The notes under the pieces: generated by a model | Told to the model about the DNA's origin: nothing | The model's database searches: none | Seen by the model: the letters and a program-made list of their open reading frames with translations, nothing else | Shown here: piece after piece, positions 35,356 through 47,739 of the stretch | How the letters are laid out: each line of letters starts with the position of its first letter | How positions within the stretch are numbered: the first letter of the stretch is position 1 | Source of the DNA: Forficula auricularia | Taxonomy: Eukaryota > Arthropoda > Insecta > Dermaptera > Forficulidae | NCBI GenBank assembly: GCA_024734495.1 | Contig: JALMQS010000070.1 | Location: forward strand, 13,779,295 to 13,843,294 | DNA: 64,000 nucleotides | Reading direction: 5' to 3' | Made by a program: the position numbers and the translations under genes

Positions 35356-35396
35356 CGAGCTTCGAGGGCGTGCCGAATGCACGCCCTCGAAGCTCG
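35356..35396. other. Perfect 18-bp GC-rich hairpin
   Basis: The arm CGAGCTTCGAGGGCGTGC, a CGAAT loop and the exact complement. It stands out against the AT-rich background and lies within the ATAAGGTGAC element. Confidence 0.85.
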
Positions 35397-35879
35397 TAAA
35401 ATAATAAATGCATAGTAAAAAAACACGTGTAGCATTTTATATTGTAATTATGTTGACATACCTATTCATTTTTATTTAAATGAGTACTTTTCCAATGAAT
35501 ATTTTTTGTCAATGTATCGTCTCTTAACAGTATATTGAAAATATCTGAACAAGGAATGTCTTCATATTGAATTTATCTATAATATCTATATAATCTCGAT
35601 CGAATACGAGGATTTACAGATTAGTCTTCAAATATCGAAAAGGAGGACATGTAGGAGGACATTTTTCGGGCGTGGACAGAGCTTACAAAAGAAGGACTGT
35701 CCTCCCTAAAGGAGGACGATTTGTCACCTTATGCCAAAACCACGAATGTGTAATATCATTTTTCAATCCAATGTTTAGCAAACTTTCTAACCTTTATCAT
35801 TTTTTAAATATTTTTCACTATAAACCTACACTGATTTCGTTTGTTGTGAATGCGGCACTCAAAGTATTTTTTTCTTAAT

Positions 35880-37386
35880 AATAAATATAATTGTTTTTAA
35901 AGATAATATTTTGGTGTAGCAGGCGGCATGGCCTTTGACGTTGGAACGCGCCTTTTTTTGACAATATTAAAGTGGGACTTTACAATTTCCACTTTTTGAA
36001 CCTCAATAAATTTAATATATGTTTGTCATATTTTGGGTTAAGAGATAAGTCCTGTCGGATGGCTTTTAACACCAAATGTCAATAGTAAATTCATTGATTG
36101 GGGCTCTTCTAGATTTCGACTTTGCGTGGGAATTTTCCAAGAGACTAATTTCTAGAAAATAGACGGGCTTCAATATTTTGAACGTCCTGCTGATTAAGGA
36201 TTCAACCAATAAGAAGTTTTTGGGAATTTCCACTCAAAGTCAGGCAATTTTCAATATACATACAAGCAGGTTGACCAGAGGAGTTGCGAGTTCCCAGTTG
36301 GGAGATGAGAATGATTTGAGAACCAACAGATACTCATTTTAAGCTCTCTAGCCATCCTTTAAAAGAAATGTATGTTTTTAAGCCAGGTAATAAAAAAAAC
36401 CAATATTAATTAAATATTCTCTTATTTAAACAAAACATCTCCTTCTTCAATTAGCATCAAATCTAACAGGTCAGATCGCAGGACTCGTTACCAGACCATT
36501 TTCTCCGAGCTATAACTCTTCGAGATAAAAACCTACAAATCGTCAACCTTTTTCTGGTCAAGAAAGGTTGCAAACACAAACCCAGATGATGTCAGAACAC
36601 GCTAAATGTTATTAAAAAGACATCCTTACAATGGCTTACCAAATTCCATATTGTCATTTTTCCTCTTGGGAGTTAGAAGAACGTATTAGTAGGAAAGTGG
36701 GATTAAAATATATATTTCCTGGTTTAATCTATCGATTACGTTTTGGTGTGACTCGTAAATTTAGTATAGAGCAAGTTTGGCTTGGTTCATTTTTAGATTC
36801 TACAAAAAATTCGGCCCTTCTCAAAATACCTTAAATCATCCGATTAATATTACGATTTTCGTTTGAGGAAAATTGAGTACCTATTGCCAGTTCATAGCAA
36901 GTCAATAATATTTGATAAATTTTAACTTTTTATATTATTCATGTTTTAAATTTTAATTAATTATAGATAATATATAATTAATTTTCATTCAGTTCATTGA
37001 ATTTTCTTGTTGAATTGTGAAACAAAGCTGGCTGGAATTTTCTACTCTCTAATAAAAGCGTTTCTCCCTACAGATTAGAAGCAATCAAGTGAAAAAAAAT
37101 TACAGACCTCACTGGGTATGTCCTGGACTCACTGAAGAAGAAATAGATAACTTTATCAACCATTACAGACAACCTACGCTCTGTACAGTGTAGAGATAAA
37201 ATAATTAAAGAAAAATGTTCATTTCATTTCTTATTAATTTATTTCGAATCATTTTTAAAGATATGCCTAAAAAAATTAACAAAAATATTTTTAAGCGAGA
37301 ACAAATAATAATAATCTACCCTGAAGTTCGGAGAGCGAATCTCTCTCCTGGGGGCCAGAACATCATGATAATTTTTCTGTCATTAT
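35880..37386. other. Intron without recognised elements
   Basis: Contains two small frames (36631-36834; 37215-37421) without known features, and a short stretch reading RPHWVCPGLTEEEIDNFINH (37100-37165) that I cannot place. No exon supported. Confidence 0.35.
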
Positions 37387-37565
37387 ATATGGGGCATTCC
37401 ACGCCAATTCAGAGGATTTGAAAATTTTTAATTTTTGATTTCCTTGATTTTTGACATTTTTAAGAACTCATCAAAAAACTCTTCCTGGTAAATTTTGAAA
37501 TTTTTTGTTCACCGGTTTAAAAGAAATCGAATTTCGGTTTTTCGCTCATAACTTCTTCAAAAATC
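37387..37565 (+). repeat. Family J repeat, fragment
   Basis: Starts GGGGCATTCCACGCCAATTC and continues to TCGCTCATAACTTCTTCAAA, the left end of the element at 38025. Confidence 0.7.
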
Positions 37566-38024
37566 TCATCGTCCACAGTACATTCGACCCCCTCCCTGAA
37601 ATTTCTTTCTGTTCTTCTTTTCACGATCCAAGAATCGGACCCGAACTACTCGAATTGCGCCTTCTTGCATCAATTTCATTAAAAGAAAAAATTAAAACAA
37701 CTTATAATAGACAGAGATCAAGACGAACGAACTTATACGTCAAACCAGTCTTCGAGATCCGTACATTCTGCAAATTTTGATGATTTAGCAACTTTTTGTC
37801 AGTTAACTGTTTGAATTAGGGAGCTAAAACTTTGCTCATTAATATAAACCTTCGGGCCAAATTTTACCTCATTAGCTACGCTGTTCTATCCATAATGTTT
37901 TTCTGATTTTATTTTAAAGTTCTGAAACTAGAAACCCCAGAATCTATACAGTAATTTCTTTTGAGTAATATAAGCATTTTGAGAGAAGTAAGATTGTTGA
38001 ATTATCATGGTTATTAGAATCCAG

Positions 38025-38905
38025 ATATATATGGGGCATTCCACGCCAAATCAGACGGTTTGAAAAATTTCAATTTTTGATTTCTTTCATTTTTTGACAT
38101 TTTTTAGTAGGTACCCACCAAAAAATCGCCGGTTTAAAAGATATTGAATTTCGGTTTTTTGCTCATAACTAATTTTTTTTTTTGTAATTTTTGTTTTTTT
38201 ACATACTTTTTAGAAAAACAAATAAATTATTTTAAAGTGTTTTTATATGTGATTTTTGAGTTTGAAAATTTTAATCTTGTTTTTGAAACTGTATGGTACC
38301 TAGGTACTCTTCGATTTTTTTGATAATTTTTTATTTTAAACTTCTATTCATTCTACAAATTTTAAGACCGAGTTGATAGTGGTCCTACAATAATTACTAT
38401 TTTTTTCGATTTTTGAAAATTTGGAAAAAATTTTTAAACTATTAATAAAACCACTTTTTGGTATTGAGTTCTCGATTTTTAGTTATTTTGAATTGATTTT
38501 TATCGTTAACAGGTGTTTAAAATAAGTAATTAGTATTTAAGTTTGTGGAAAGAAAATCAAAATCAAAAATCGAAAAAAATAGTAATTATCAAAGGACCAC
38601 TATCAACCCTGTCTTAAAATTTGTAGAATGAATAGAAGTTTAAAATAAAAAAATATCAAAAAAATCAAAGAGTACATACAGTTTCAAAAACAAGATTAAA
38701 ATTTTCAAACTCAAAAATGGCATATAAAAACACTTTAAATATTTTTTTTCTATTTTTTTCTAAAAAGTATGTAAGAAAATAATAATAAAAAAAAACAAAT
38801 TTTGAATTGTGACCATTTTTGAAGAAGTTATGAGCGAAAACCCGAAATTCAATATCTTTTAAAGCGGTCATCAAAAAAATAAAAATTTACCAGGAAGAGT
38901 TTTTT
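38025..38905. mobile_element. Family J palindromic element
   Basis: The left arm (from ATATATGGGGCATTCC) is inverted on the right through ATTTACCAGGAAGAG. Inner arms share CCACTATCAACC / GGTTGATAGTGG-like words around 38370-38610. The right terminus is truncated compared with the copy at 1-385. Confidence 0.7.
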
Positions 38906-38944
38906 GATGAGTTCTGAGGGTTTTATGTCCTAAAAAAATGAATG

Positions 38945-39040
38945 TGAGAAGAGAGTTCCGGTTTTTAGAAGTCATAAGGATAAACGATTTGGCTAATATG
39001 TTTGTTCGATTTGTTTCTATTTAATTGCTAAGCGAAATGT
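38945..39040 (-). pseudogene. LINE C-terminal remnant
   Basis: On the plus strand, GTTCCGGTTTTTAGAAGTCA and TAAGGATAAACGATTTGGCT match the 26180-26230 segment of the LINE fragment. Very short and decayed. Confidence 0.55.
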
Positions 39041-39864
39041 CTTTCTTCTCGAAAGACCCACATCCCACATCTTTATTTATCAAGAAAAATGTGGTCTTCC
39101 CTCCTTCTTTCCTAACTCACTCTGTAAAGTATTCCTCTGAAGGTTTTATCATCTATAAAGTTGATATTTTGAATGATACTTTTCTCAATGTTTATATTAA
39201 AAATAAATATCATCATAACAAATAATATTATTAATATTGTTAAAATTATTAATTCCTTAGTCATTATCATTAATCTTAATTAGGGCTCTAATAATAGCTT
39301 GTATTACAAAGGTTATAATGCCAAGTAGGAAATTCATTTACTTTCATGATTCTATTGAAGAGTCTTCAGGGAATAATGCCTGAACATAAAGAGAATGGAT
39401 GTAATGAAAATGAATAGTGGGAGTCTGGATGGGGTGGACATTAGTGGGTCGGCTTACCCTATTTAGAATACTTGAGATTCAACGCAAAAATCTAAAAATA
39501 ATTCAAACGGTTAATTTATGATATGAAGAGTAAAATATAGAGATTTTGGGTTATCATAGAAAATCAACTAAGTTAACATATATAATAAAATAATGTCATG
39601 GAAGTATCCTCATATATTTAAGTGTTTAGCTTTAATAGTTTAGAAGCTACAAATTGTGTCTGAAGCGAATTGGTATTGTTTGACCTGGCAGCACATTAGA
39701 TCTCACTACTTTTTTTGGCAAACGGTTTTTATTAATCGAACTTGGCCTTTTTTTACAGAAGTGTTTTTGATGAGATAATTTTTTATCTTCACTTACATAT
39801 GAGAAGTGGATCAAACTACCTTAAATTTAATTGGCTTTGCTCGGTTTTTAAAGAGGCTAGACAT

Positions 39865-40490
39865 TAGGGTGGTCCTTATTTTGAGTATTTTCCAATTTTT
39901 ACGCTGACAGTGGCTCATTTGGTTCGAAATAAATAAAAAAACTATTCCCCAATTTTCAAGTCTCTATTTCAATTTTAACCTGTGCCTCACAGCGATGCAA
40001 GTTTCCCATCCAAAGAGAATGGGGCTTTTGACATTGAACAATCACATTTTTTTATTCCGTAATGGTTCAAAAAAATTGAAACTCTGAAGACTTTATCCTT
40101 ATAATACCAGCAATCCTTCAGAATTTTTACAGAATTTAAGCTATTATAATTTTGGAGTCTATAACTTACTAAGGCAAAGAAATAGTAGTATTTTATCTAG
40201 CTGTAACTCCAAAATTATAATAGTTAAAAATCTGTAAAAATTCTAAATGCGGATAAAGTCTACAGAGTTTCAAATTTTTGAACAATTACTTTGGCCGGAA
40301 TAAAAAAGTGATCGTTCAATGCCAAAAACCCCATGCTCTTTAGATGGGAAACTTGCATCGCTGTGAGACACAGGTTAAAATTGAGATAGAGACTTGAAAC
40401 TTAGGGGATTTTTTTTTATTTATTTCGAACCATATGAGCCTCTGTCAGGGTAATTGTAATTTGAAAATACCCAAAATAAGGACCACCCTA
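39865..40490. mobile_element. 626-bp element with 9-bp target duplication
   Basis: Inverted ends TAGGGTGGTCCTTATTTTG. The 9-bp direct repeat GCTAGACAT is perfect at 39856-39864 and 40491-40499. Long inverted arms include GCGATGCAAGTTTCCCATC. The 9-bp duplication is typical of Mutator-like elements. An end fragment is at 21985-22065. Confidence 0.88.
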
Positions 40491-40499
40491 GCTAGACAT

Positions 40500-42829
40500 C
40501 TAGATTTTATTTATTTTTGCTATAGAAAGACTATAATAAATATATTTTATTATTTGAGAATTCAACAGAAAATAATATGCAATTATGATGTTAAACAGGA
40601 ATTTATGCACTTTACTTGTTTTAGTTCTGTTTCTCATATTATGTTGCTCAAAATAATTTATTATATTTATTGTCCAACTTCTGCCATGTTAAGTGGAATA
40701 CCATTGAAAAGGTACTTTAATATTCTATTAAAGGTGATATTTAGGTGTGAGTATAATTGATGAAAATTATTCAATAAACCTCCTCCCCTAAAAAACAAAC
40801 TATCTAGACTAGACTAGAAAATTGATTTTAGTATATTTACCTTTACAAAGCCCTGCTTATGAAAATATCATTATCATTGGTGGATGTCTATTAATTGCAC
40901 AATCAGCTGCTAAGTAAAATCGATAATTCATTTAATGTTATATCGTATCATTTGATACACCATAATATCATTAACTTTTCTATTTAATCCTCTTAATAAT
41001 GGTCGATATTAAATATCGAATATCGTTTTAATTCAATGAGTAAAATATTTTCCTTGTTTTTGAACAGGCTATATTGATCTAAAAATACAATTTACTTATA
41101 TAAAATCAGCTGAGGGTTTCTTAAAGTACCCTAGGGAATGGTATACTCTTGGTCGATTACAACCACAATCGACATTCTTATATAAAAATCTTATAAACGA
41201 AATTTTATTAAATTTCGTTCAGCCGAATTTGTTAGTCACAATCCATATTCTCGATTTAAGATAATTGTTATATAAGTCTTTTACGTAGTAGGGCAACCCA
41301 TCTTTCATGGAAGAAATCTTTATAATTATAAGCAGAAAATCTATACATATATAATATAAAGCCAAAAATGTATAGATCATCGAAAAAATGCAGACAGGGT
41401 ATCTTGGAAAAGATTTTACATTTTTCTCCAAATTATTATATTAAAAGGGGAAATGAAGCCAAATATGTGGAAAAATTAAAAAGTTATAGTAACCGTGCGT
41501 CACAACTTTAGCGCCAACTGGCGACTAAAATGTAAGCTTTGGGGGATTGTTTATTAAACGTCCAAGACAAAGAGACTCGCTCACCGCACCCTAGGCTCCG
41601 TGAATTCTTTTATCTATGATATATACTATAATAGAATATTTGCCCCAATTCCCCTAAATTATTTGAATAAATAAACACAAGAGAGCGCTACCTTCGGCAG
41701 TAGTGCTGCCTCTATGTTTAACGCACTGTCCTCATATAATAGTGGTTCTCGTAGTACACTATTAAAAATTTCTAATAGAATTTTACTAATGAGAAGTCCG
41801 GCATCAAAACTTTTTAGCAATTTATTTTTGTATTTTTGCAATAAGTTAATGTGATTTTATCAATATAATATCATATTTTTTTTTACTATACGTAATCTTG
41901 TAAATTTCTTATCTATTTCTATTGTAAACATATAGTAAATTTACTATTTTTTTAACAGGGAATGAATATAATTAGTTGCACAATCCGGCTCGTTATGAAA
42001 AACAAATCCTTGCAGAGCATGTTTTATTTATTTATTTATTTTTAAAAAGCCCCGTTTCAGCTAAAGAGCGCTCATAAACTCATTGTTTGTGATACGAAAA
42101 CTTCGTCGTACTCTATTTGGAAATGATGAAATCAGTTTATATAATCATTTAAGTAATTTAATAAAATTAATTTTTATTAGAAATATGTTACATATTATTA
42201 TTATGTCAACACAGTTCAAATCACGACGAAACCAACTATTAAGATTTATTTACATAGCAAACTACGTACTTTATGAATATCCGATAAAAAATTATATTTC
42301 AAGGAAATACAGTCAAAAATGCGAGACGCACAAGCGGCTTGACCCATCCAAGTTTTGACAAATTTTTTGAGAGACGAGAAACCTTCGGACGCACTAAACT
42401 AATATCAAGATTACTAAACACTTACTTATCATTTTAAGTAAGTGAACAACAAAAAAGTTAAATAATTGCTGACTTTTAATTCTACAGATTTAGAGAATTT
42501 TTATTATTTTTGAAAAAGGAAAAATGAAATTGAGCACCCTTCTGTTTTAAAATGAATAAATAAATAATTTCTAGATCTTTAGAATTATAGTATTTGTCAT
42601 AACAGTCAGAAATTATTGAAATAAATTATTTAGCTTTCGCGGTTCACTTATTTAAAATTAAAACGTATGATTAAAGTAAATTTATCTACTTACTAATCAT
42701 ACTCCTCGAATTCGCGTATACTATGACAATTTATTCATTTTCATTTCTGAATTTGTACTTTTTGGAACATCCCTAGTTTGTTTGAATAAATTTCACTTTT
42801 TCTGCCACCCAATATTAATATGTAATACA
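40500..42829. other. Intron without recognised elements
   Basis: AT-rich. Small frames (40434-40760, 41659-41841, 42083-42358) have no recognised domain. No splice-supported exon was found. Confidence 0.35.
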
Positions 42830-43610
42830 TACAGTATTATTTAGTGGGAGTTTTTTTTTTTATTAAAACAAATGTCCAGTTAAATTGTGTCTTTACCCGG
42901 AAAGTTTTAGGGTAGTTGTAATTTCTTCGTCCCTTTATGTTTTTGGGTGTGCTGAATCCGAATCTCTTTGCTAACAAAATTTCGTGAAGGAACATTGTCA
43001 AAAATGTAAAAGATCTCATTTTTTACGGTTTTTTGCTTATAACTCGAAAACTATCAACTTTTCGTAAATAACCTTCCTATTCAAAATGAAATTTCATAAA
43101 ATTTCCTACAAATTTCATCATTTAGGTTATTTCTCCAACTAACCTTTCGGGCTCAAGCGCTAGTTGAAAATTGGCGTATTTTTTCTGTTTTCGCAAATTC
43201 CAAAAACTCGCACTTTTTTCGATTTTTTCCCATTTTGACCTTGAAAGAGCACGTTTTCGACAAAGATCACTCTATACATTTTTAAACTACAAAGTTGATA
43301 GTTTTCGAGTTATAAGCAAAAAACCGCCAAAAAATGAGATTTTTTTTGCATTTTTAACAATGTTGCGTCACGAAATGTTGTTCTCACTTTCGGATTCCGC
43401 ACACCAAAAAACATATAGGACCAAGAAACCAAAACTACCCTAAAACATTCATGCGAGGGGCCCTTTAGAGAACCATTTAACTGGAGTAAAAAGTTACTTC
43501 AAGAAATGAAAAAAAGAACATTAATTTATGATTAAACATATGAAATATATTTCATTACGGTTAGTTTGCCATAAGAAACGGTTTGTCGTTGCCGATACTC
43601 ATCCCATGAG
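42830..43610. repeat. Family G repeat, copy 2 with partial inverted arm
   Basis: Matches 22110-22480 and 22820-22985 without the foldback insertion. After about 43290 the sequence runs as an inverted copy (AACTATCAACTT / AAGTTGATAGTT), ending in a block shared with 5880-6065. Confidence 0.65.
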
Positions 43611-44459
43611 CTCTGGCCTTGGGGGGTGGGGGTGCGACCCCGTGGCTACGCCTCTGAATACATATATTATATTCCTAAATTCATTATATGTTTTTTCTTA
43701 TTTTTTCCCAATTTCCAAATTTAGTTATTTACACTTTTTAATGAAAAAAAAACACAGCATCATAGCGTAAATGCAAAAATATTTGTACATTTTCCAATGG
43801 TAAAAATATACTTGAAATAAATAACTATATACTTAATCTTATTATTATTTATTTTAATATTAAAATAAATAAATAAATTTTAATATATTTACGATATGGA
43901 GTCACGGTTTTTAGATTAATTTTGATATTAATAGTATTGAATGGATATAAATAATAACTATATGTCTGTTGATAGATAAATGTGCAACATGCGTAAATCT
44001 ATTAAGTGATTATTTTGAAATTCTAAGATAGAAAAATAAGTTAAAAAATGATAAAAACAAGTCAAATAAAAACAATTTTTTTAAATGGTTTTAAGAATAG
44101 ATGAAGAAGGAAAAATATTAGTGTTTCCTTAAAGGAAGTACTCAATTCAATAATCACTTCCATTTGGAGTAAATGAGTGTAGGTGTAGCATTATTCAACT
44201 AGAATAAAACAATCCTTTATTTATGCTTCTTTTAATTATCTTTCATTCAGAAAATTAAAATCATACCTTAAATATCTTCTATTTTTCTGTATATGTTTAG
44301 GGTTTTTAGACATGGACTATAACTTTTCCGTTTTGTATCGTCATTAATCTCATTTTGAAATTGATTATCCTCATTTTGGAATACATATACTAATCCTATT
44401 AAAAAATGGATCGTTTTCCTAATTGAAACTGTTTATTTTCATTTGAGGTTGAAAAGTTA

Positions 44460-45509
44460 TAGCTGGGTCAAGTTTTGCAAAAATTAACCACCCAAAATGG
44501 GGGAGGGTCAAAAATGGAAATTCTAGCCCTTTCGACCAAACTCAACCAAATTTTGTATACATAATCGGCGGTACTCCAAAAGACTAGAAATGCAAAAACT
44601 AATCACCCAAAAGGGGGGGGGGGGTCAAAAATGAAAATCTAGGCCCTTCATTTTTTAATCTCCCCCCATTTTGGGTGGTTAGTTTTTGCATTTATAGCCT
44701 TCTGGGGGTCGCCAGAACACATAGGGAAAAATATTTAAAAACTAGTGATGTAAAAGGATATTTGGAACAAAACTTTGCTGTTTAATTATTTTTACTTTAC
44801 CATACAGGGTATGGTCAAGTATTGGAATCGAGCATGAAAAAAGTGTTGTTTTTTTTTCAAAATATCTCAAAAACGGCTGAAACTATTTTGATTAAAAAAA
44901 TTGAACGAAACCATGGCATTTCGGTCTAAAAAAAAGCCCTAACAAGTGAACATCGAAAAAATTATATTTTTCGAGATATTAATTATTTTGTCAAAATGTC
45001 TGTTAGTACGTTACGAAATTTTTGTGGACTCACTAGCTCTGTGAATATCAAAACGAAATTTCACATATAGTATAGGTGCATTAAGATTAAGAGCAGATTA
45101 GATTTTGGTTGTTATCGAATCCAAAATTAAGGAGGGCGGGGGTAAAAATTAAAATTAAGAGATTTTCAAACAAGAAAAATGAAATATAATATAAAATGAA
45201 GCTATAATAAAAAAATAGTTGTTATTTTCTTCGCCAAAATTAGGAAGGGGGTTCAAAAAAATAAAACTATCAATATAAGTTGTAGACCCTTTAATCGATT
45301 TGAAATTGATAGTGACCAAAAAGAGGAAGGGGGGGGGTTAAAAAAAATATTTTCAAACAAAAATCCAAGAAACCTGATATTTCTAATAAAATTGTCTAAT
45401 AATTAAAAGAAAATATTATTAATTAATAATGGACCCAAAATTAAGAGGGAGATTATTTTAATGAGAGTACCAAGGTGTCTGGTAAAGTCATGTAAATGGC
45501 CAGGCCATA
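44460..45509 (+). mobile_element. Family B elements, copy 6 and adjacent fragments
   Basis: 44460-44730 holds isolated G-rich units. 44790-45509 is a diverged element from CTTTACCATACAGGGTATGG to GGTAAAGTCATGTAAATGGC. The family A copy 4 sits at its 3' end. Confidence 0.65.
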
Positions 45510-45522
45510 TCAATTTATTTAA

Positions 45523-45990
45523 ATTGAAAGTTTTTGCCGAGAGTAGCAGAATTTTTATATATTGAAGGAGACAATAAAAGAGTGTGTCTTCTGCTAATAA
45601 TAAATATAAATTTTATTTATTTATAACGAGACTATAGTTTCGAGGCATGAGTGGACTAGAATCGCCAAAAGAAGAACAGAATGGAAGAAATTAGGAGAGG
45701 CCTATGCCCAAACTGGGCCTGGTACAACTTAAGTTATATTATTTATATTATTGTAAATACTTATATATATAGATATAAAAAAAAATGTAATCAGTACCTA
45801 TAACTTATACACAAATTATGTATCTTTTAAAGGCTTAAATAAATAAATAAATAAAATAGTTTCGAGGGGTTTGCAATGTATTACATTGTAATAGACTGAT
45901 GAAGAGGGCAAAGCCCTCGAAACTATAGTCTCGTTATAAATAAATAAAATTTATAATTCCAGCAGAAGACACACTATTTTATTGTCTCCT
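45523..45990. mobile_element. Family A palindrome, copy 4, with LINE inside
   Basis: Flanked by TCAATTTATTTAA (13 bp; 45510-45522 and 45991-46003). Asymmetric tail on the left. The right arm carries the best hammerhead-like motif, 45886-45939: CTGATGA 45896-45902, hairpin GAGGGC/GCCCTC, GAAA 45919-45922, TATA loop, GTC ending 45930. The left arm is split by the LINE at 45646-45855. Confidence 0.75.
45646..45855 (+). mobile_element. 210-bp 5'-truncated LINE insertion
   Basis: A 12-bp duplication ATAGTTTCGAGG at 45634-45645 and 45856-45867. It starts within the last codons of a LINE ORF, frame EWTRIAKRRTEWKKLGEAYA followed by QTGPGTT and a stop, then a short untranslated region and an (AATA)n tail. 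W..R...RT.W..L.EAY is the C-terminus of RTE/jockey-like proteins. Confidence 0.9.
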
Positions 45991-46579
45991 TCAATTTATT
46001 TAATTTGAAAATAAAGCTGAAACATTTAAAAAACTAAGCCTATTTCAACATTTGCTTGTTTTTTTTTCTAAAATTGGATTATGTTGAATAAAGCAGAACC
46101 AAATATGAAAAAAATTCAATATCTCTATATAGGAACTCCCAATAATCAGTATTTGGAGAGTATGCGAAAGGATTATGGCATTGTTCTTATCCAATGCCAT
46201 GCTCCCTTCTTTCACTTTTCCCTGTCGCGAATGGCCTTTGTAGTAAGGTTTCCTAATGATAATTTCAATAATAAATATTTTTTCTATTAAACTGTTTCAC
46301 CTATATTATTCTAGGGAAGCGAAACGTGAATAAAATAAAAAACAGAGCCCTGGCCCAGATTATAACAGCTTAAATGTGTGGTTAAAAAGGTGTTTAAGAG
46401 CTGATAAACTTAGGCTAGGCACACACAGTCGATTTTCAGTTGGGTTGGTTTGAAATCGTGATGAATTATCAATTTATAACCAACTAACTAAGCTCGATTT
46501 TTTTATCAAAAGTGCTCATCGATCGATTTTGATTAAATAATCGAGTTGATCTGCAGTTGTGTTGTGTATGCACCTATTT

Positions 46580-46985
46580 TTTTTATATTTTGTTTATTGG
46601 GCCTCCGAGGAGCGGGCCGCCTCTTACAAAGACAAAAGATCATTATATAGTACAAATTTATTTACAAACTTTTCACACTTTTAGCTTCAGAATAGATTAA
46701 TTCAGATTCAGAGCTGGTGGCTGAGTGAGCCAGGATTAATCCTGACTCACATTTCACTTTTCTTTTTTTTTTTGTATTTACTAAAATTAATCATACGCCA
46801 CCCGCTCTATATGTTCTTCTGCTGAAAGTGTAAAAATTAAGGATCCCCTCATCGCCCTATATGTCAAATCGCTTATTATTTTTTGTGATATACCCAGGGT
46901 GATGAGGGACTCCACCGCTTTATGCCACCACACTCCCTTCCACGAGAGTGTAATGGCCTCGACCCTGACCGAGCCCGCCCCAACT
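46580..46985 (-). pseudogene. LINE (R1-like) C-terminal coding and 3' end
   Basis: The frame 46981-46787 reads GAGSVRVEAITLSWKGVWWH, continues KAVESLITLGI..KIISDLTYRAMRGS and stops at TAA (46789-46787). SVRVEAI.LSW.GVWC/W is a C-terminal pattern of some arthropod LINE polyproteins. The remaining stretch to 46580 is its untranslated end (GGCGGCCCGCTCCTCGGAGG on the minus strand). Confidence 0.7.
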
Positions 46986-47164
46986 TAATATATTTATGTC
47001 CATCAACTAAACTATCGGTCGACTGAAAATCGACTGTGTGTGCCTACCCTTAGAGAATGAGCTCTCATTTATGCGATCAAGACTTGGAAGAAAAGGGATT
47101 CATGGGATCAGTTGGTTGAGAGAATTAAATCAACTGGTGTGGTCACCACACGACTTTCACATTC

Positions 47165-47535
47165 TCGCTTATTTGAAATCATCGCGACACTTCTAATTTA
47201 CACCTCCTTCCTTTATTTCAATCGGATTAAAATTTATACACGACTAATAACACAAGACACTTGATAAGTACACAATTTTTTTAAAAAAATCGTTACTGCC
47301 GTTTTTGAGAAAAAACATAAGTACGTACGTACTTACGCACTGAACAATGGATTTTTGATCACTTTTTGGCCCCTGGGGACCACAATATCCGGTTTCAAAC
47401 TATTAAGGGCATCTATTCCTTCCATCTAGATGTCACAAAATGAAATTAATTTTTTCCATCTCTGAGATACAAGATCTCAAAGAGTCAGGACCCAGGCAAG
47501 CGATCGCAATACTTCAGATTATATTCTATAGAAAG
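47165..47535 (-). repeat. Family F half element
   Basis: Matches the right half of 3537-4663 (GAAATTAATTTTTT.CATCTCTGAGATACAA) up to ATTATATTCTATAG. Its other end is missing. Confidence 0.7.
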
Positions 47536-47739
47536 AGGACTGATAATAATTCATTTTTTCTATTCATGCAATGATGAGGATTTTTGTTATGCGATTTTAA
47601 TATTTCTTAAGACTCAAGATTAAGATTTCTTAAGACTTAAGACAAAAATCTGTATCAATTACTAAATCGCAAAGTTGAATTATCAACTACGTAGTCCTCA
47701 GCTAAAATTTGTTTCAAAAATTTAAAATACCGAAAGGAA

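Larger units (their letters stand above)
34502..35732. mobile_element. Element with ATAAGGTGAC ends
   Basis: ATAAGGTGACCAACTTTTT at the left is inverted as TTTGTCACCTTAT at the right. GGAGGACA words cluster near both ends. Inside are a tRNA-like sequence and a GC-rich hairpin. About 1.2 kb with no transposase. Confidence 0.6.

Noticed and set aside
37100..37165. RPHWVCPGLTEEEIDNFINH as a host exon
   Set aside because: No splice sites or matching neighbouring segment; left unassigned.
45886..45939. Kink-turn or box C/D snoRNA (TGATGA present)
   Set aside because: No CTGA box D at suitable spacing; the GAAAC-TATA-GTC part fits a hammerhead layout better.
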